Part shown: in pieces, positions 1 through 15,000 of the stretch
How positions within the stretch are numbered: position 1 is the stretch's first letter
How the letters are laid out: every line of letters starts with the position of its first letter
Assembly (NCBI RefSeq): GCF_024713975.1
Contig: NC_091099.1
Coordinates: forward strand, 10,704,001 to 10,768,000
DNA length: 64,000 bases
Direction: 5' to 3'
DNA from: Paralichthys olivaceus
Lineage: Eukaryota; Chordata; Actinopteri; Pleuronectiformes; Paralichthyidae
The notes under the pieces: model-generated
Seen by the model: the letters and a program-made list of their open reading frames with translations, nothing else
Databases searched by the model: none
Told to the model about the DNA's origin: nothing
Position numbers and translations under genes: made by a program

Positions 1-62
1 AATGCCAAACAAGTCTGTGTAAACATGAGAGTTTGTATTTATTGTGTGTGTTTGTATGTTAC

Positions 63-3000
63 CTGTACTGCAGCTGTGTGATCTGTGACAGGGGCTAGCT
101 GGACATACTGTACTTGGATGTCAGGCGGGAGAGAGGAGCCCTCTACAGCTGTGGCCCCTCCATCAGCGGATGCCACCGCTATCAGTTGAGCTCCACGCAG
201 CACCTACGACAGACAGGGAAGGAAGAGGACTTGGGAAAGTTGATAAGCACCATCATCATCAGATCTACTGTCCTGCAATGATTTATAGCCCACACCACTG
301 GAAAGAAAAAACAAACTGCACAAAGCCTCATTTGTCTGCTAACTGGTATATTCATGTTCTTTGATTGTTTACAGCCAATTATGTGTACAGGCATGGTGTT
401 CTACACACACACAAGTATCTTTGTGGCGAGAGTCATGTGTTGGCATCAGAGTGGAGTAAATAAAGGTTTCAACTGCAGTTTTCACTCCTTCACAACCCGT
501 CTGTTTATACATTGACTTGGAGAGGAAATTTATGGTCCTTTCAATTCAATTATATTTTATTATAAGTTTTGTTTTCCTGGACTGCATAACCTGATATTGT
601 AGTTAGGTGGTTTTTATTTGGGCTTAATTCATTATCTAGAAAAACCTGGCAGAGAATGGCTAGTGAGACATCGCAGGGGGATTCTAATCTCCCACAGTGT
701 TGAAAGTCCGCCAGGCGACATTGGACCTCTGCAGATTCGATGCACTAATTACAGAGCAGTAAAGTGCAGCTGGAGTGTTGCTGAGTATTCCTATAGTTCG
801 TTGAGCCTGTTCCTATACATAGACTGTAACCACAAACTCACACAGGATTTGTATGCATATACACTTGTGCAAGGGCACACACAAACACACACGCTCTGGG
901 ATTAGCAGATCCCTGTTGTTAATTTGGATAGCATAACTCCCATGTGACAACAGACATACAAATTAACATACAATTATCCTGTCAACAAAAACACAGAAAG
1001 ATGGATGGAGGAAAATATTTCCTCGGCTTTGTTGGTGCTTATTCATTTTAATCAGACAAGGGACGCGGACCACATGACTACCCTCCAGTGTGGCCCAGAG
1101 TTTTCCAGCAGGATATTTCTCAGAGGGGGGGATTACTGGTTTGAAAGAAAGGGTACTCCCACATGAACCAACAGCATGGTCTCATTTAGAGTTTCTTCAA
1201 TCTCATGGCTTTGAAATGAACACAGGGCCCTTCAGTATCTCCTGCCTGGCAGGTTTCATTTGCATGTTTTCTTTCTGGGCTTTTTCTCTGATGTTATGTG
1301 AGGTCTCTGTCTCCAGCTCAATCTTCCTCAAGCTACACTGGGTCCTGGAACTGGCTGAGACATGCTGAACAGACATTTAAAATTTAAAGGAGAATATGCA
1401 AGCCTGCAGAAAAACCCAAACCTCACAAACCTCAATTACAGATGATGTTTGTTGCCCCCAACCCCAGAGTCCCACACTGCCTCCCCAACCCTGAGTCCGA
1501 CCTTTGCTTTGAAGTTCTGAGTGAGGGGATGAGCCCGAAAGGTTCAGTTACCCACCCCCCTGGTATCCGCCAGCTTGCCTCTTCATCTCACAGACTTTGC
1601 CAGTTTGCCAGCACCACAAAATGTGCCGCCTCGTCACCATAATGCGCCAGGCTCGGCAGGCCCTATGGAAGTTATTAGCCTAACAAGTCTGCCTGACTCA
1701 CCCGATCAAACAACCAGGACACTTCACAGACATGGATTGAGGGCAAATGAGTTCGACTCCAAATATAGCAGGAGACAGTCGATGAGCTGGTTTAAATGAA
1801 TCATTAGACATTCTTGATTAATTACAGAACTAGCCTGGAGGGTTGATGTAAACAGACAATGAAAAGAAATATGTGTAATTGCTCTCTTGCTGAGAATTAG
1901 AACCAAAGATCGATACCACCTTTATTCATGTACACTAAATATGAAGTTGGAGAGAGCAGCCAGTTAGCTTAGCTCAGCAGGAAGACAAGCAAGGGGGGAC
2001 AACTAGCTTGGCTCTGCCTTTTATTATTACTATAAAAGATCTAACAAAATTTACCTTTGGACAGAACCAAGCTACCTCTCCCTCTTGCTTCCAGACTTTC
2101 TCGGTGTCCCAATTCAGGGGCCAACTTTTTCAGTTGGCTACTTCATTTGTGGGCTGCATAAATCATGAAGGCAAAACCAAAATGATATGGTCTGGTCTAT
2201 GGACAATTTCTGTGATATGCTTTGCCAGCTTGTCCCATCCTTACTACTGTAGACTAACAACAAAGCTGCAGTTGGACACAATAAGAACGTGTTAATGACA
2301 ATTGTTTTTTTTTTTTTAATATGTGCACCTGATACTTACATTTAACAGCGTAAGCATTGGACATTTGTGTTTTGCCACCTGCCGCCGTTATTAACTCATT
2401 GAAAAGTATTTTTTCACCAATGTGCAATCCTGGGATAGGTTTGCTCAAGAAGGATCCACCCATTAGATCCTTCATTCCTGGGGAATTGAAGGATACATTT
2501 GAAGGAGCATTCACAATGGGAGTCTAATTACATTGCTGTGATGCAATCGCAATTCAAATGCAACCTCTGAAGGATACATCCCTTGAATTGGCACACAGCT
2601 TTTATGCCAAGCTGAGCTTACGAACTCCTGCCACCACAATTTCCAAAATTTCAAACTTTTCCTTTAAGTCTAATATTCAGCAAATTGTTTTAGTGGGCAT
2701 TGGTCCATACAGTCTAAATCCATACCAAAAGCACTGAGTCATTTTTATTGAGAACAGTGAGAAAGTTAACACACAACCAGCTGTTGAAAGATTTCTTCAT
2801 GGGTGACATCCATAAAGAAGAATCGTTATCTCCACATTTCATCACCCCATCATCTTTGAAACCAAACATGGTTTCTGCCAAGTGCTTGTCTCTCTGCAGT
2901 CGTGTGAGTGTGAGTGTGTGAGTGTGTGTGTGTGGGTGTGTTTGCTCAATTATGATGAGTCTATACTGTCAAACGAATGTATCTAAATGTGCAATTATCA

Positions 3001-6000
3001 TTGTCCAAGTGATGCTATGGTTGACATTTGAGATTGCATACACTTGTCTCGCCTAATTAGATTCTCAACCTCCATTTGAGTGCAGTTTGCATTCTCAGCT
3101 GTGAGGAGCGGCAGACAGAGGCTCACAAAAGCATTTACAGAGTTGGAACAGTGTGTGAGATCTTGGCAGTGATTACACAGGAACTTCTCTGGGCCTACAT
3201 CCTGTCCCAGGACTTGCTCTGTCAGAACAACTCGTCTCTACTGCTTGGACAAAATACTGTCTTCCTTGGCTTAAGTGTCAATCAAATCTATGCTCCAAAA
3301 AGAGTGTACTCCCCACAAGGATAAATTACTAATTTGTTGTCTATGACTACCTCAAGGCTGGAAAATCGTATAAAACACTGTCAAACACTTTTAAGTGATT
3401 CTGTGAGTTCTGATGATAATTATGTCTCATTCAGCTGCTAGGAGATCATCATTAAGCTGGTTGGCAATGATGAGAAAACAAAAGAAATTGCTAAATTGTA
3501 TAAAGGAAAGATTTTATGAGGTAGAAAACAAGTCTAAAATTGTTAGTGGAAAAGATACATCGTACAGCAAGGTGACAAATATTTGAGGGGGCTGTCCTGG
3601 AGCAGAGAAGTTCCCTGACAATGGGAAAACTTTACAGCCTTGCTTTGATTGCCTAACTGCGTCAGTGTGCAGCGAGGAGCAGGGCTGACTCACTTAAAAT
3701 GCAGCTCAATATATTAGATTTGATGTTGTGAGCTCAATCTGTCAGAAACAGGGACCATCAGCAGATCTTAAGTGCATTGGTTACTGTTGACCTCAACGTT
3801 TAAGGGATTGGGTCCCTTAAATAATAGCGCTGGTTGGCTGGACACATCCCAGGTTGGAGGGCCAAGCAGCAGAGCAGACGAGCGGGATACAACACTGCAG
3901 CACAGTAATGGACAGAGACGCACAATCAAGAACATCTTAAATTTTCTGCAGGCTTTGCAAGCTGCCGTGGCCTTGAGAGAAAAAGGGAAAAAAATACATC
4001 TTTAGCTGATGCTGTAATGTTTTCAGTAATGGATCCAGGACACTAAAGAAATACAGCCATGGGAGAGGAACGAAACAAAAATGAAGAGCAACAGCAGCTT
4101 AATGCAAAACCCCCGTATGATTTCAAGAATGAATGATAATAAACAACTGGATAAACAAGGCTTTTTAACCCTGCCATCATCTCTGGTCGTCTTGAGGATT
4201 TCAAAATGTACTTTTTTTTCCTTTTTCTATCACGTGAAAATAGTTAAACTACAGAAAATATGGTTTGTTTGGAAATACAACAATGGATTTAAATTCCCAT
4301 CGTTATCCTTTTTGGCTGTCAGAGTGATGCACCAATTTGAAAAAAGAAAGAAAGAAAGAAAGAAAAGAAAGAAAAAAAAGTCTTGCTTCCACAATACACA
4401 TACTTGATTAAGGCTGGCATCAATTCCCAAGCTCTCCGGAGGTCTCACTTAAAGTCAGCTGCGAATCAGAAGATGCTATGAGTCACCAGCTGAGAGTGCA
4501 TGTGTGTTTGTGTCTGAGTATGCTTTTAAAGATTCTGCTTAACCCTCAAATCAATGAACGGAGGAATCTCTCACAATGCAAGATCCTACTTTTGGAGGAA
4601 ACAGATATACATAGAAAATAAGATTTAAGGTTTTGCTGTGCTCAAAACTAAAAAGGAGAGTAACACAAATCTGTTTTTCATCACTCTCAGTGGAGGACCT
4701 CCTATTCCTTCAGATCTGAAAAAAAAAAAAAACCAAAACAGGGAAATGAAAAAAAGAAACATTTGGACTTTGGAGTGGCTGGAACTTCCTCTCAGCTTCA
4801 CAGCCGTCAACAACATCTGCAACTGCCAGCCCTGGACAGATGTCCGAGCAGAAACACTAGCTCTGGGTGAAAAGTTGGGGTGGGAGGGGAGTGGAGGAGG
4901 GTGGAGGACTAAGGGCTGGCTGCTACGTTGCTGTAAAGATGCCTGACACAGTGCTCTCATGACTGCTTGTTTGGTGCAGACTGGGAAAGCGAACACACTG
5001 GCCTAAATATGTCTCACTGCAGTCATTTACTCTCTTAGTTCCATATGCCTTTTATTTCACCTCAGAGTCTGAGGGGTATTCTGAATTCAGCTGTGCCTCA
5101 GCTCACAATATGATTGAATAGACAACAGACGAGTTGTGATACAAATCAAAATTTGACAGCAGTTAAAATAGGAGCCAAGTTGTATCCTTCTTTGTTCCAC
5201 TGTGATTTGTGAATTCTCTGACTTGTTTTCAGTTATACATTAAGGCTTTTCACAAGTGATATTATGAACATTACTAAAATGTCTAGACATTATTCTTTGA
5301 AATACATACTTGTTATAAATATTATGTCTTGCAAGACCGCTGACCTTCGTATGTGGCCGAGAGCTTCCCACTTCCTAACACAGTGACACTGTCTCGACAC
5401 CAGAGGTTGACACCTGCATCGAAACAAACTGTCCCTTGTATCCTTTGCTCCGCAACTCTGACCCGCAGACTGGGGGTCAGATTCAAGAAGGGCTCTGAGA
5501 GGTTTTATGACAAAACTTTGACTTGACTTCTGACCCAGAACCAGCAAATCCAAATGGGATTGATGGCAAAAGTGCGAATAAAAGTTGGGCCCTTTGAAAA
5601 CTAAAAGACAGAAAGTTCCACCAAAGTTTTCCTCTTTTCTAAAAATGAATAAATCTAAACTTGACTAAGCGATGAAGGCATTTTTAAATTGTCTACAAAT
5701 GTAATGATTTAAGATGATGACTATCATGTTTACAATTATCCTGCAGGAGCGGAGGAGATGATATACAATTGTTGTAAACGTCAAACAAATATCACACTGC
5801 ACAAAATACCCAAGTCTTAATCTAGCTATGATTAAGAATCTACAAATGCAGATTGATAGAGGCCAAAACATTTCTTAAATTAAATGTCATTTTCCTGACA
5901 TAACATCTCATTCTGTTTTCAATGTCTGGTACTTGACATTAAAAATTTTTTTTAAAAAGTATTGGAAACGACATGTTTCCAATACTGTTACAAATTAAAG

Positions 6001-9000
6001 GAAAAACCAACATGAAGTGTCTTGGTAAGGTGTTGGGCCACTCTGTGCTGCCAGGACAACTTCAGCGCATCTTGCCAGTGACTCTACAACTCTCTGGATA
6101 TGAACTGGAAGGATGGGACGTCATCTTCCAAAACATATTCCCTCATTTTGGTGTTTTAATGATGGCAGTGATGAAGAGTAATGTTGAACACGTCAGTCTA
6201 AAATCTCTCATGGGTTGTTTAGTTGGGTTGAGATCTGGTGACTGTGGTCACAGAATATGAATCACATCATTTTCATACTCACCAAACTCAGTAACCCTTC
6301 AAATCTATCACAGATCATCTAATCTGCCAAATGCATTCACTGCTGTTTCACCTGTGCATTTGCCAGTATTAATAAAAGAGAGAAAACAAAATGTTCTGAT
6401 GACTCTATCGAGCAACATCTATCTCAACATCTGCCTTGTCCTTTCTCTGGATTCATTATTTGTTTAATAGTCACATCCATCAATGTCTAGGATATTGGGT
6501 GGTCTGAAGACATCATACTCATGTTTTACTTGTTGCATTGGTACATTTTACCAAACACCATTTAGTTGCAGTGTAACTTATGGAAGTTGTTTGCAATCAT
6601 TCCCATTCCAACAAGTTTTATTGTTCCCCCACTGCTAGTTGTGCTGCCTTTTTCCCCAACCACAAAACTTTGACTATACTCTGCAGTCCAAGTGTAATTT
6701 AAAAGACTGATGAGTGATGTAGTTCTGTTAATCAAGTTCCTCTATGCTTTTATGATTAGAACTTTTATGTGTGTAACATACCTTGATCAAGATGTTTGCA
6801 TAACTCAAGCTCAGCCTTAACCTGGTTAAAATCAAGCCCAGTTCTATGTCCATTCACTCATAATTGCTTTACTGTCCCTGTTAGGATACTGATGGAGTTC
6901 AAACTGATGGAAGCACTGAAGGTCTGGGTCTGATGAGACAAGGCTGCACTAGGCCTGTGCTGCTGGTGAGTCACACTGAAATGCATCTAAAACATCTGGT
7001 CCGTCTTACTCACTCAGACTGCAACCCTGGGCTCTGCCCACAAAGACAAAAGAGAACACCACTGGGGGGGTACCCTCCTCTGCACTGCTCCAAAATGCTG
7101 AGCTAGAAACAGACACACACCCACACCTACAGTAAACTAAGGATTCCCCAATCTGCAGGTATTTATCTCCAAGCCATGATGCCACAGGGACACAAAACAG
7201 ACCACTTCTCCTTTGAAACTAGATCCACCACTGGACCTCTAAATCCTTGACTGCTTACATGCATTCCACTTATAATAAACATTGGTCATAAAACATCTTA
7301 CTTGTATCTTTTTGTCTCATTTTGACCCTCCCAAAGTGCTGTGAATCACAGGAATCTGCACAAACCTTTTACACAATTCTTGAGCAGAGAGGAGAAGAGG
7401 ACAACTGAGCGAGTCAGGCTAGAGGCCAGCAGATTGATTCCAGCACGAATCACACCCTGATTGTGTGCGGTTCACTCTACATGTCATTCAAGCATCTGTT
7501 TTGTGTGTAGAAATGCCAAATACAAGAGATACTGTCCTAGAACGCCAGATGTTTACCAATGCTAACTGACAGCCGACATCAAAAGGAGGTGACGTCTCTG
7601 GCACAAACACACACAACTGTAATAACGTCAACACTTACAGTATAACATAACAAGTTCACAGTTCAAATCGCTGATTTATGCATTCCTTTTTCATTAATTT
7701 CATTGTCTCATTTTCACCATCTGGCCATATTTTTCTTATTCTGCACTACATCAATTCATCTACAGAATATGTCCCTCTGCCCCTCCGCACCACGACTGCA
7801 TGACACGTGTGTTCTGTGTTTTTCCTGGTCCTGGACTGATTGTGTGTTTACAGGTTCTGGCAGGACGGCCAGAGGGACCAGAGCCGAGCTGGACTCTGCT
7901 CTGTGACCCAGTTCCCACATCGAACATTAGCAATGCCGCTTGGGAGGGAGGATCCACCAGATGCACAGTAACATGTGCAGAGAGGAAGGGCTGACAGCAC
8001 TTCAGCCAGGGAGGGAGTGAGGTGAGGGGTTCATACTCTTGATGATCACATCTTAAACCCCCTGATGGGCAGCATTTAGGTCCATCATCAGTCGATGACA
8101 GTATAAGTAAATCTGGTGTATAGACGTATCGATGTCCCTGACACAACATTGTTTTAAAGCCATTGGATCGGTTGCTCCTCTGTAAGTTTTGTTCTCTTGT
8201 TTACCACAATAACCATCTTGTATGTTTTAATGTGGCACCTGGTACCGTGCATTTGTTTAGATGAGTCTGTTGTTCAATTTATAGCTCGACTGGTGTCAGT
8301 TTCCAATCATGAATGGGGCAAAACATCTATTCCAGACGGTCTCCCCTTTTGGCATTCCTCTCACCATGGTTTTTTCTTTCTACCCTCCTCCTCCTCAGTC
8401 ACTCCTTTCATCTTCCAATCCTCCATTTGGTCTGCATCAGTGCAGGGTAAGATCACAGCCCAGTGAGAGAAGGGCACTAGATAAGAGGCTATGACAGACA
8501 GCGTGGGGCAGTAAAGTAGTTATTTTGTAGTTTCATGGGTTTTCCTTCTCTTCCGTCTGCATGACAAGGTTTTTATAGGCCACCACAGAACTTTCTGCTG
8601 GCGCAGTTGCTCTCAGATCAGGGCACAGAGCAGCAGAAGTGGATACACAAACATCTGCAGCCAGAAAATACACAAATTCAATGTGCACATGAGGGGATAG
8701 ACAAAAAAACACAAAGTAAATAGTTACATGTGTGTAGCACACTGTTCTACGGCTGCAACAAGTAATGATTCGTTTTCATTGATTTTTCTATCAATTATTT
8801 TAACATGAAATCTGTTAATGAAGTGATGAATTATACTATTAATCAAATTTGTTTTACTATTACTATTAATTGAAATTCAGAATCATGATTTTGTTGCTTA
8901 AGAATGAGGCCTTCACTTCTACAATGGGAGTGGGTCCTCTTACCCAAGGTCCACCATATTGCCTAACTGTTTTTTACAGCAGCCAAGAATTAACAAACCA

Positions 9001-12000
9001 AACACTAGCTCATTTCTACATCACTTTATGACCTCCTAGTCATGTGGGAGGGGAGGGTGAGGGGTATTCAGATAGTTGCAATACACAAATTCGCCACAAG
9101 CTGCCCCCAACTCCTGCACACTGAATATTCAAATCTAACGTTCCCCTGCTATAGATTCATGTCCACATTATCAGCAGACGTGTGGGTACTAACGCACTGC
9201 ATACAAATCAACATATTTATGTAATCGACATAATCGACCATGAAAATGAGTCATTCTGGCCCTACACCTTTCTGCTAAGTAAATCTCCTGTGGAAACACG
9301 GGGGATGATGGGTGGACAAATAGCAGAAAGAGGGGTCAGTCTGCAGCCCTCTCAATATTTTAAAGCTCCCTGTCTCCTCAACAACAAAGACACCTCAATT
9401 TATTATTTCAGTAAAGCTGGACCCCGGGTTTGACCCCTCATCCATTAACAAAGCCCCAAACCCTCTCACTCATCTCTTGTTGACAAAAGAACCTTGTTTA
9501 ACTTCAGTCTGGAGTTTAACAACAACCAAATAATTGTGCAGCACTAGTTTACTTACTGGACACTGTGAGTTACTCAAACACAGACACGTGATATGACCGA
9601 TGAGCTGTGATTGTAAAAAATGATGAAAATATCCTGTTCTTCCTTCAACGAGTGATCACAGATATAATTTGCTGATTGTTTGATCACAAAGGAAAAAACA
9701 TCTTTAGTCTCACCAATGCAGGATGGAATATTCAATACAATACATATCAACATCCAAAGTTTTCTTTCCCATCATAATACAGCCAAAATACACCATGAAT
9801 TTTGGAGAAATGGAGAATGGAGAAAATGATGTGCCATGAGTAGCACCCTCATAAAAAGAAAAAACTAGCCAGAATGGTGAAAACTAGCTAGGGATAGTCA
9901 GTGAAGTCTGTTGACAATAAAACAACAGTTTTGAAAGGGGGGGGGTCTCTCACATGTTAGCTATTAAAAACAAACAAACAAAAAGATTGATTAGGCATGC
10001 ACACAATAATTAAAAGATCTATTACCCATGGCTATCCCCACTGGAAGGGAAACGAGCAGAGGAAATCTCTAGACTGCCTCCAGAATATCTCCTTAAGAAT
10101 ATGTGTCCAGTATGTTGATTTTTGTGACATATATGACATGACAGTTTCACTCAAAGCTGAGATGTGATAGAGCCAGACCACCTCAGGATGTGAATTCTGA
10201 TAATAACTTTAAATGGGACAAATGCTTCACAAAGTCAAAAACTAAGGACGTTCCAGACAAACAAGTACAACATGTGCAACAACTAAAAAGGAAAAAAACA
10301 AGAGTGCAAAAACATCTGTGTGAAGCTGTTAAACCTTACAGCCTGAGAGTGCCACAACTTTTCTTTATTCATGTAATAGATCTGAACACAGCCAAGGTTC
10401 AACCAGAGAGTGTAAACATCCTGCAGTTAATGTGACCTGGAGTGATTGGAGGCAGCAGGTGGCCTTTAAAAGTCAGGTGTAGTCACTGCAACACGATGCA
10501 GGGAAGATGAAAAGACTGCCCCAGAGAAAGCAAGGGAAGAGAGAGAGTCCTTCTGTGATGAATTGCGTGGGCTAGGCTTAGACTAACATAGCCTCAGCAA
10601 TATATTGCCAGATTACAAAAACATTGACATCATCCATAGCCTATTTGATCTAGGCCTCTGTGTAAACACACAAATTAAGACATGCGTATAAGCACACATA
10701 AGATTTAAGTGTGATCTGTATTGTCTTTGTCTGAGGTCCTTCACAAATTCAGGTCCAAAATACACTACACCAATCAAGATTAATATGCAATATGTCATTT
10801 GTATGCAACCATATCTGGTCTAAGAGATTTATCTCATTGAATGAAACGTTATCACTAATGTCATACTTGTTTGGGTCCTGTTTCTCTTCAGTGTTCTTTC
10901 TGGAATTCAACAGATTTAAGAGCTGACCTGGGATTCTCCTGACCTCTGCTCCATGAGAATGTAAGAATAATGTGTACAACTGCGTGTGTGTGAAAGGCTC
11001 GACCCGCAACATGAGAGTTAAAAAATAAGTCACTGCTTGTTTGTTTTGGCACCGCACTCGTATCATTTTACAGACCTAATCAAAGTATGAGCGAAAAGAA
11101 AGGAAAAATAAAAGAGCTTGTTTTATTGGACTAGGCTCCCAGACACTGCCAAGGGAAAAGAGGCTTTTGTGCAGTTTCCAGTTCTCGCATCCTGTGACGC
11201 TTTGCTGTCTATTTGCAAGGAACAAATAACTATACATATGCTACACTGCAGTTTCAAATAGTGCATGTTGTTATGCATGTTTCTATGGTATAACATAGAA
11301 CAGCTTAATCAGATAAAGCTGACTGAAATCAGCAGAATCACTTTGTGTACTCTGTGAACTGGAGATGACTGTTGTTGTGTAAAATCTAAACCAAACTTTG
11401 GCCAAAACTTGTTCTATGATCCATGAGAGAGACGGAGGAAAGCTGCTGTCAGGATTGGCAAGCTGGTTATTTGAGGACATGGGCACACATGTGTGTGAGT
11501 GTGTGGGAGAGAAGAAGCAGCACAAGGATGTGTACCTCAGTCAACCGAAAAAACACGGAGCCAACCAGCCAATAAAACAACATAAACAACATTAAAGCAA
11601 ATCCATTCACACATCACAAGTGAGCGTGCACACAGATAACCAATCGTGCCTTGAACCTATCAGTGAATTGGATGATTGGGATCTTAATCGGACAATAAAA
11701 TGAAGAAAAGAGTAGTTGAAAGCACATGGTTCCAGTTGGTGGGTGGCTTGTAACTCCTGCTGCACCACACATTTTGACATATTACAGCGCATAGAATGAT
11801 TGCCCTCATTTCCAAATGCCGTTTTAGAGGTCCAGTAATTCCCTACAAAGCAATGTAATTGTCATCACTTTACTACTTATTGCAATGGAACAAAGTTCGG
11901 CAAAACTTGACTCAGAAAACAAATAGGTTGTTACTTAAATTACACTTTTAGGTATCTTCAGTCTCTTCACTGGCATAATATCACTGGAAAAATCTCCTTC

Positions 12001-15000
12001 GTCTTATTCCCCCTTCAGTTGGTGCCAAAAAAGTGTGAATTATGAGCAGGGTGCATATGAGTGAGCCAACAAAGTGGCAAATACAAGTCAAACAGTCTAA
12101 ATTCAAAGCTACAGACTCTATTTTTGACTATTTTTACTACAAAACTTGGAAGTAAGTATTAATGTGGTCTTCAAACACACTGGGCTGCATTGGTGGAGGC
12201 ATCCTGTTAAAGGCACTGGTGAGATGATGAAATGTGATCCAATATGGCTGACTTGAAGAAAATATATTTCCATGAGTCTGGAAGCTTATCAGGGGCTAAA
12301 ACACTGCACACTGTTTCATACCACTGACAGGGAGAATATTACAACTCTGGAAAGTTACCATAGGGACAATTTTATCTTCTGTGGGGATGATCACAGCTTA
12401 AACAACAGAATTACGCCATTCATGTGACTACACAACACAAGGATTCAACATATCATAACCTGAATAAATGACGAGATTTATCATAGTGCTGTTGTTTGTT
12501 TGAACATCGCCTTAATGCAAAAACATTTTGTTAGCTAATTAATGTAAGTACCACAGTTGTTCGAAACATTAATGCAAATTATATGTAATGAGGTTTGGGT
12601 ACTTTTGGGAGCGTGTCACACTGAATAGATTGTCCTAACAAATGAAATTAAACAAATAATAATAATCTTTAGCAATGACCTCGACAGAAAAGGACAAAAA
12701 AATTTAAAGGCTGTTATATAGAAGCCCTTGTCGTATCAAAATGACACAAAGCGGTTTAATCAGCAGATGTGTGATGAGTTAAATAAGCGTCAGTCATTCT
12801 GAGCTTGTAAAATTATGTTCACAAATCATTTCACAGGTTGTAGTTCTTTATCACCTTGTACGTGCATGTAAAACAATTGTATTTACATATAAAATGTCAA
12901 AAGATTCTGTCACTGTAGAAATTTCTTTAAAATGAATTTTGAACCCGTTTTACAAATTAAACTTGTGTGCACAAAACATTTTTTTACATGCACACAAGGT
13001 GATATCCAACTGCAAGCTGTGAATATATTGTGAACATCATTTTTGAAGCTCAAAATATGAATGACCTCTATTTGACTCCTGATAGTCCCAGTTTAAGAAC
13101 TTCACTGCCTTTAACCTCACTTATAGAGACGTATTGGACTGGAAGGACTCAATATAAGCTGGTTTGTGTATGTGTTATGCTGCGTCCATGAATGTTTCTA
13201 TCTGGTATATCGGTATTATATCCAACTGCATGATGGGGTCTGGTGAAACAGAAATACAGCAAATACTACAATCTACTAAATACTACTACTACGCTTCTTT
13301 GCAGTAGTAGTAACATAACAACATTATGGACTACAGCTTTATAGTAAGCTCCATGTTAGAGCAGTGCAATAGTGGGTTCGTGGTTTTGGGAAACAGGAAG
13401 TTGGGTCTGATTAAAAGTGATTAGTTAAGGCCAACTGGTATGTGTCCAACTGACCATATTATCATAACATCTGTCTCTTTATTTTGACTTAATACCCTCT
13501 GTCTTTATAAAACTGAAAACCTCATAGCTACACATGGTTAAGCCCAGTCAATACAAGACAGAAAAGATCAAATACTTATTGGCTGAGGACTACTTAAAAA
13601 AATCCTTCAGACTTCCTGGCAGCTACATATAAGTATTACAGTGTTATTCTTTTAGATGATAACTGACCGATGCACTTGGGGAAAGTTTTCACTGAACAAA
13701 CCATTAGTAAAATTCAGATGATCAGTGAATCCTGAGCTCAAAAAGAAAATATTTTCAGTTAAATACATTATACTACACTATTCGATTACTTACATTATAT
13801 TTTCTTCACTTAACAGTCATTTTACATTTCCTAGATAATATTACTGAAATACAAATACCGAAAATCATATTTGATCTATTGTGATATCCAGTGATGTGAC
13901 CATACAAGTTGACAAGCTTCACTACCCTGAATGAAAGAAATATTCAGCATCTGCCAGGCACAGTGGCATGAAAAAACAAACATTGAAATAGTTTGAACTG
14001 TTGTGCAAATAAATCCAGAAAAAAGGTTTTTTTAGAACCACTGCTGAAATGAACGAAGAGAGCCAAAGCTACAGTATCACTTCACTGAAATGAGATGATT
14101 GAAATCATGGTACTAAAACATTAATAAGAGGTTGTGGTTGGGTTTTGTGTATTGCTTTTATGACTGAAGTAATATCTCTCATTCTAATTGCACTAGTGAG
14201 GTACTTGGTGCCATTAAGAGATAATAGAGTTGCCTGTCCTTGTTACTTCATGTCTGCAGAATCAGGGGAACAAAGAGTGCTCATAAACCCTGGAGGGTTT
14301 ACAGCAACGGGAAACATGAATCATTTGTGGAAGATATGAGGAGAAAGTCATTCCTTTAACACCAAACCAGACATATCCACAAATACTGTCATCCAGTCTG
14401 TGTTAGTAATGGATTTGCCTCAAAGTATAAAAAGATGACAATATGTGCTTTACCAGATATAACATATTAGCGTATTCAAATTTTAATTGAGTTAACTTTA
14501 AATGTGTTCTTACCTGTCCATCCTGTCCAACATGTACCTGGTGGATCTGGAGGTTTCCCTGCAACAGAGAAATAACAAGTCATGAGTTCATACTGCTGCC
14601 ACACACAATCATTTAGCTATTAAACTAGCAAAGGTGAAACTTTTCCCACTTTTTCATCTTTCTATTCGCCTCACCTACATGGATAAAAGAATACTGAGAC
14701 CTGTACTGTCAAAAAAGGGATTGACGTCATGCAATAGATCTGAACTGTACCCCTCCCCCACAATGTGCACAATGTGCTGCAAGACAGTGTCAATATCTGA
14801 GAGGTGTCTGAACTTTCTCGACAAACATTATGATATAAGGAAGAGAAGTGGATGCAGTGTCCTTGTATTTACATCTGTTTTGTCATTCCTGGCTACACAG
14901 AGACTTCTAGCTAAACAAAAACAGACAGACATTTGCACAGACGTGAGCCCATCACAGTCTCATTAAGATGCAATGACCATCATAAAGAACTCTGAACATT

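Larger units (their letters stand above)
204..14513 (-). other. Long banp intron (14.3 kb) with repeat fragments
   Basis: This interval separates the banp exons at 14558-14514 and 203-63; both flanking junctions are phase 0. No nested gene is recognisable; its ORFs are short and lack family signatures. It contains degraded dispersed repeats near 1.9-2.3, 5.9-6.3 and 8.75-9.1 kb and a GAAA tract at 4.34 kb. The rest is AT-rich unique sequence in which I see nothing specific. A small exon for the BANP segment that follows the GQDGQ motif in mammals could be hidden here. Confidence 0.6.

Noticed and set aside
5973..6260. 95-codon ORF as a possible small protein
   Set aside because: The sequence reads as the body of a dispersed repeat I remember from fish genomes.
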